Below are positions 21,001 through 21,630 of a DNA stretch of 21,630 bases, one piece after another (position 1 is the first letter of the stretch; each line of letters starts with the position of its first letter). A program made the position numbers and the translations under genes. The stretch is taken from positions 1 to 21,630 of the forward strand of contig JBBBWG010010590.1 in the NCBI GenBank assembly GCA_037176905.1, given 5' to 3'. A model generated the notes under the pieces. That model had not been told where the DNA came from, made no database searches, and saw only the letters and a program-made list of their open reading frames with translations. The DNA is from Azolla pinnata. Its lineage: Eukaryota > Streptophyta > Polypodiopsida > Salviniales > Salviniaceae.

Positions 21001-21219
21001 AGCATCTCATATCAACACGCCAATCTGTACATGCAAGCACCACCGGTGTTGGAGGAGATGACAAGACCCAATCTTGATCTACCATTGTTTGAGCTAATGG
21101 GGAGAGGAGGGGGGACTATCAATGTGAACGACAAGAAGCTGACCGGGATCCTGAGAATCAATGTTTCATTTCGAGCAGTGATGGAAACTGTGGATATGGA
21201 TACAGCAGGAGGTGGTTAA
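15093..21219 (+). CDS. ECR1: NEDD8 (RUB)-activating enzyme E1 catalytic subunit, ECR1/UBA3
   Basis: It pairs with AXR1 to adenylate NEDD8/RUB, form a thioester and pass it to the E2 (RCE1), allowing cullin neddylation and so SCF-dependent hormone responses. Exons: 15093-15188, 15495-15655, 18504-18706, 19228-19460, 19540-19602, 20422-20478, 20543-20664, 20745-20862, 20947-21219. All introns are GT-AG with continuous phase; 1326 nt gives 441 aa (I recall about 454 in Arabidopsis). Visible landmarks: nucleotide-binding GAGGLG (46-51), [17 protein letters not shown] (70-86), the catalytic cysteine in [10 protein letters not shown] (C208), and zinc cysteine pairs CFHC (191/194) and CVVC (332/335). 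A C-terminal ubiquitin-fold-like region with QAPPVLEE is also present, as in the family. The start is the first of three near-repeated ATGs (Met-Glu-Met-Glu-Met-Glu); any of them could serve. Nothing is missing or broken. Confidence 0.96.
15656..18503 (+). other. Large intron 2 of ECR1
   Basis: This 2848 bp intron splits the codon for the arginine after NRQFLF (AG|G). It is AT-rich, and the open frames within it match nothing known to me. A small local repeat is present: TGACTCATGCAAGT at 16319 and 16341, and GTACATCATCAAGCATG with a one-base variant at 16281 and 16353. No transposon ends or coding domains were recognised. Confidence 0.8.
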
Positions 21220-21630
21220 CATCGAAGATGGAGTGGTAGTGTGTTTCTGAAGACCCTCGCAAAATACGTAAATGGGGTATCCGAGATTATATGGAAATTG
21301 GTAATGGAGTTGAGGTGTTAACATTAAGGAATGCAGTATTCCTTGGAGCAATTTGGACTTGGAATGTTTCTTTCTTCTTCAACAATTAAGCAATGCAGTA
21401 TTCCTTGGAGCAATTTGGACTTGGAATGTTTCTTTCTTCTTCAACAATCTGCAGTCCTTTTCCCTTTTACCCCCACCTTTAACTTCCTATCAGTTTTATC
21501 TGATTGGTTTCGTTTCCCAAGAAATGGTTTCGTTTCCCATTCTTGGGATCATGGTAATTTAAGGACATGCAAAGGTCATCTAAGAAGAGGTGCCAAGATG
21601 TAGATTTCATCCAAATACATGCTCTTCTTG
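21220..21630 (+). other. ECR1 3' UTR and flank
   Basis: This is sequence after the TAA. I see no exact AATAAA signal before the window ends. It holds a tandem duplication (21330-21448) and no supportable gene. Confidence 0.6.
21330..21448. repeat. 62-bp tandem duplication in the ECR1 3' region
   Basis: AATGCAGTATTCCTTGGAGC begins at 21330 and again at 21392. The copies stay essentially identical through TTCTTCTTCAACAAT. Near-perfect identity suggests a recent duplication, or an assembly slip. Confidence 0.93.

Noticed and set aside
1-21630. tRNA or rRNA genes
   Set aside because: No GGTTCGA-type T-loop with matching acceptor arms and no rRNA core sequence was noticed. A covariance-model scan would settle it.

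Overview
This window is plant nuclear DNA, almost certainly from a flowering plant. It holds intron-rich genes with GT-AG introns and exon-by-exon matches to plant families. TTTAGGG-type telomeric motifs occur near promoters, and there is a 100-N assembly gap. The small heat-shock gene tail at the left edge has very GC-rich third codon positions, which would fit a monocot, but the species cannot be named from this sequence.

Layout. (1) 1-143, plus strand: C-terminal end of a cytosolic small heat-shock protein. (2) 144-1862: intergenic, with a tetranucleotide microsatellite. (3) 1863-6770, minus strand: a complete 7-exon gene for the mitochondrial ribosomal small-subunit GTPase mS29/DAP3 (619 aa). 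Its leader contains upstream AUGs and a telo-box, and five 91-92 bp tandem repeats, four with a CACGTG palindrome, lie just upstream. (4) 6983-9331: intergenic. (5) 9332-12190, minus strand: a complete 10-exon gene for a PP6-type serine/threonine phosphatase catalytic subunit (FyPP family, 303 aa). Its second exon is partly duplicated in tandem around the N gap. (6) 12191-15092: divergent intergenic region with (GA)n/(AAG)n tracts, a double telo-box, a roughly 150 bp direct repeat and a degenerate GCTCGA-rich repeat field. (7) 15093-21219, plus strand: a complete 9-exon gene for ECR1/UBA3, the catalytic subunit of the NEDD8 (RUB)-activating enzyme (441 aa). (8) 21220-21630: its 3' flank, with a 62 bp tandem duplication.

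The exon models were built by hand. For every intron I found a GT donor and an AG acceptor, checked that reading phase is continuous, and confirmed that the spliced protein reads as a family member from end to end. The genes are unrelated housekeeping or regulatory genes (chaperone, mitochondrial translation, phosphatase signalling, neddylation) and do not form a pathway cluster. I found no evidence of an undescribed multi-gene system. The most interesting features are the palindromic G-box repeat array upstream of mS29, the exon-2 duplication in the phosphatase gene, and the upstream-AUG microsatellite in the mS29 leader.
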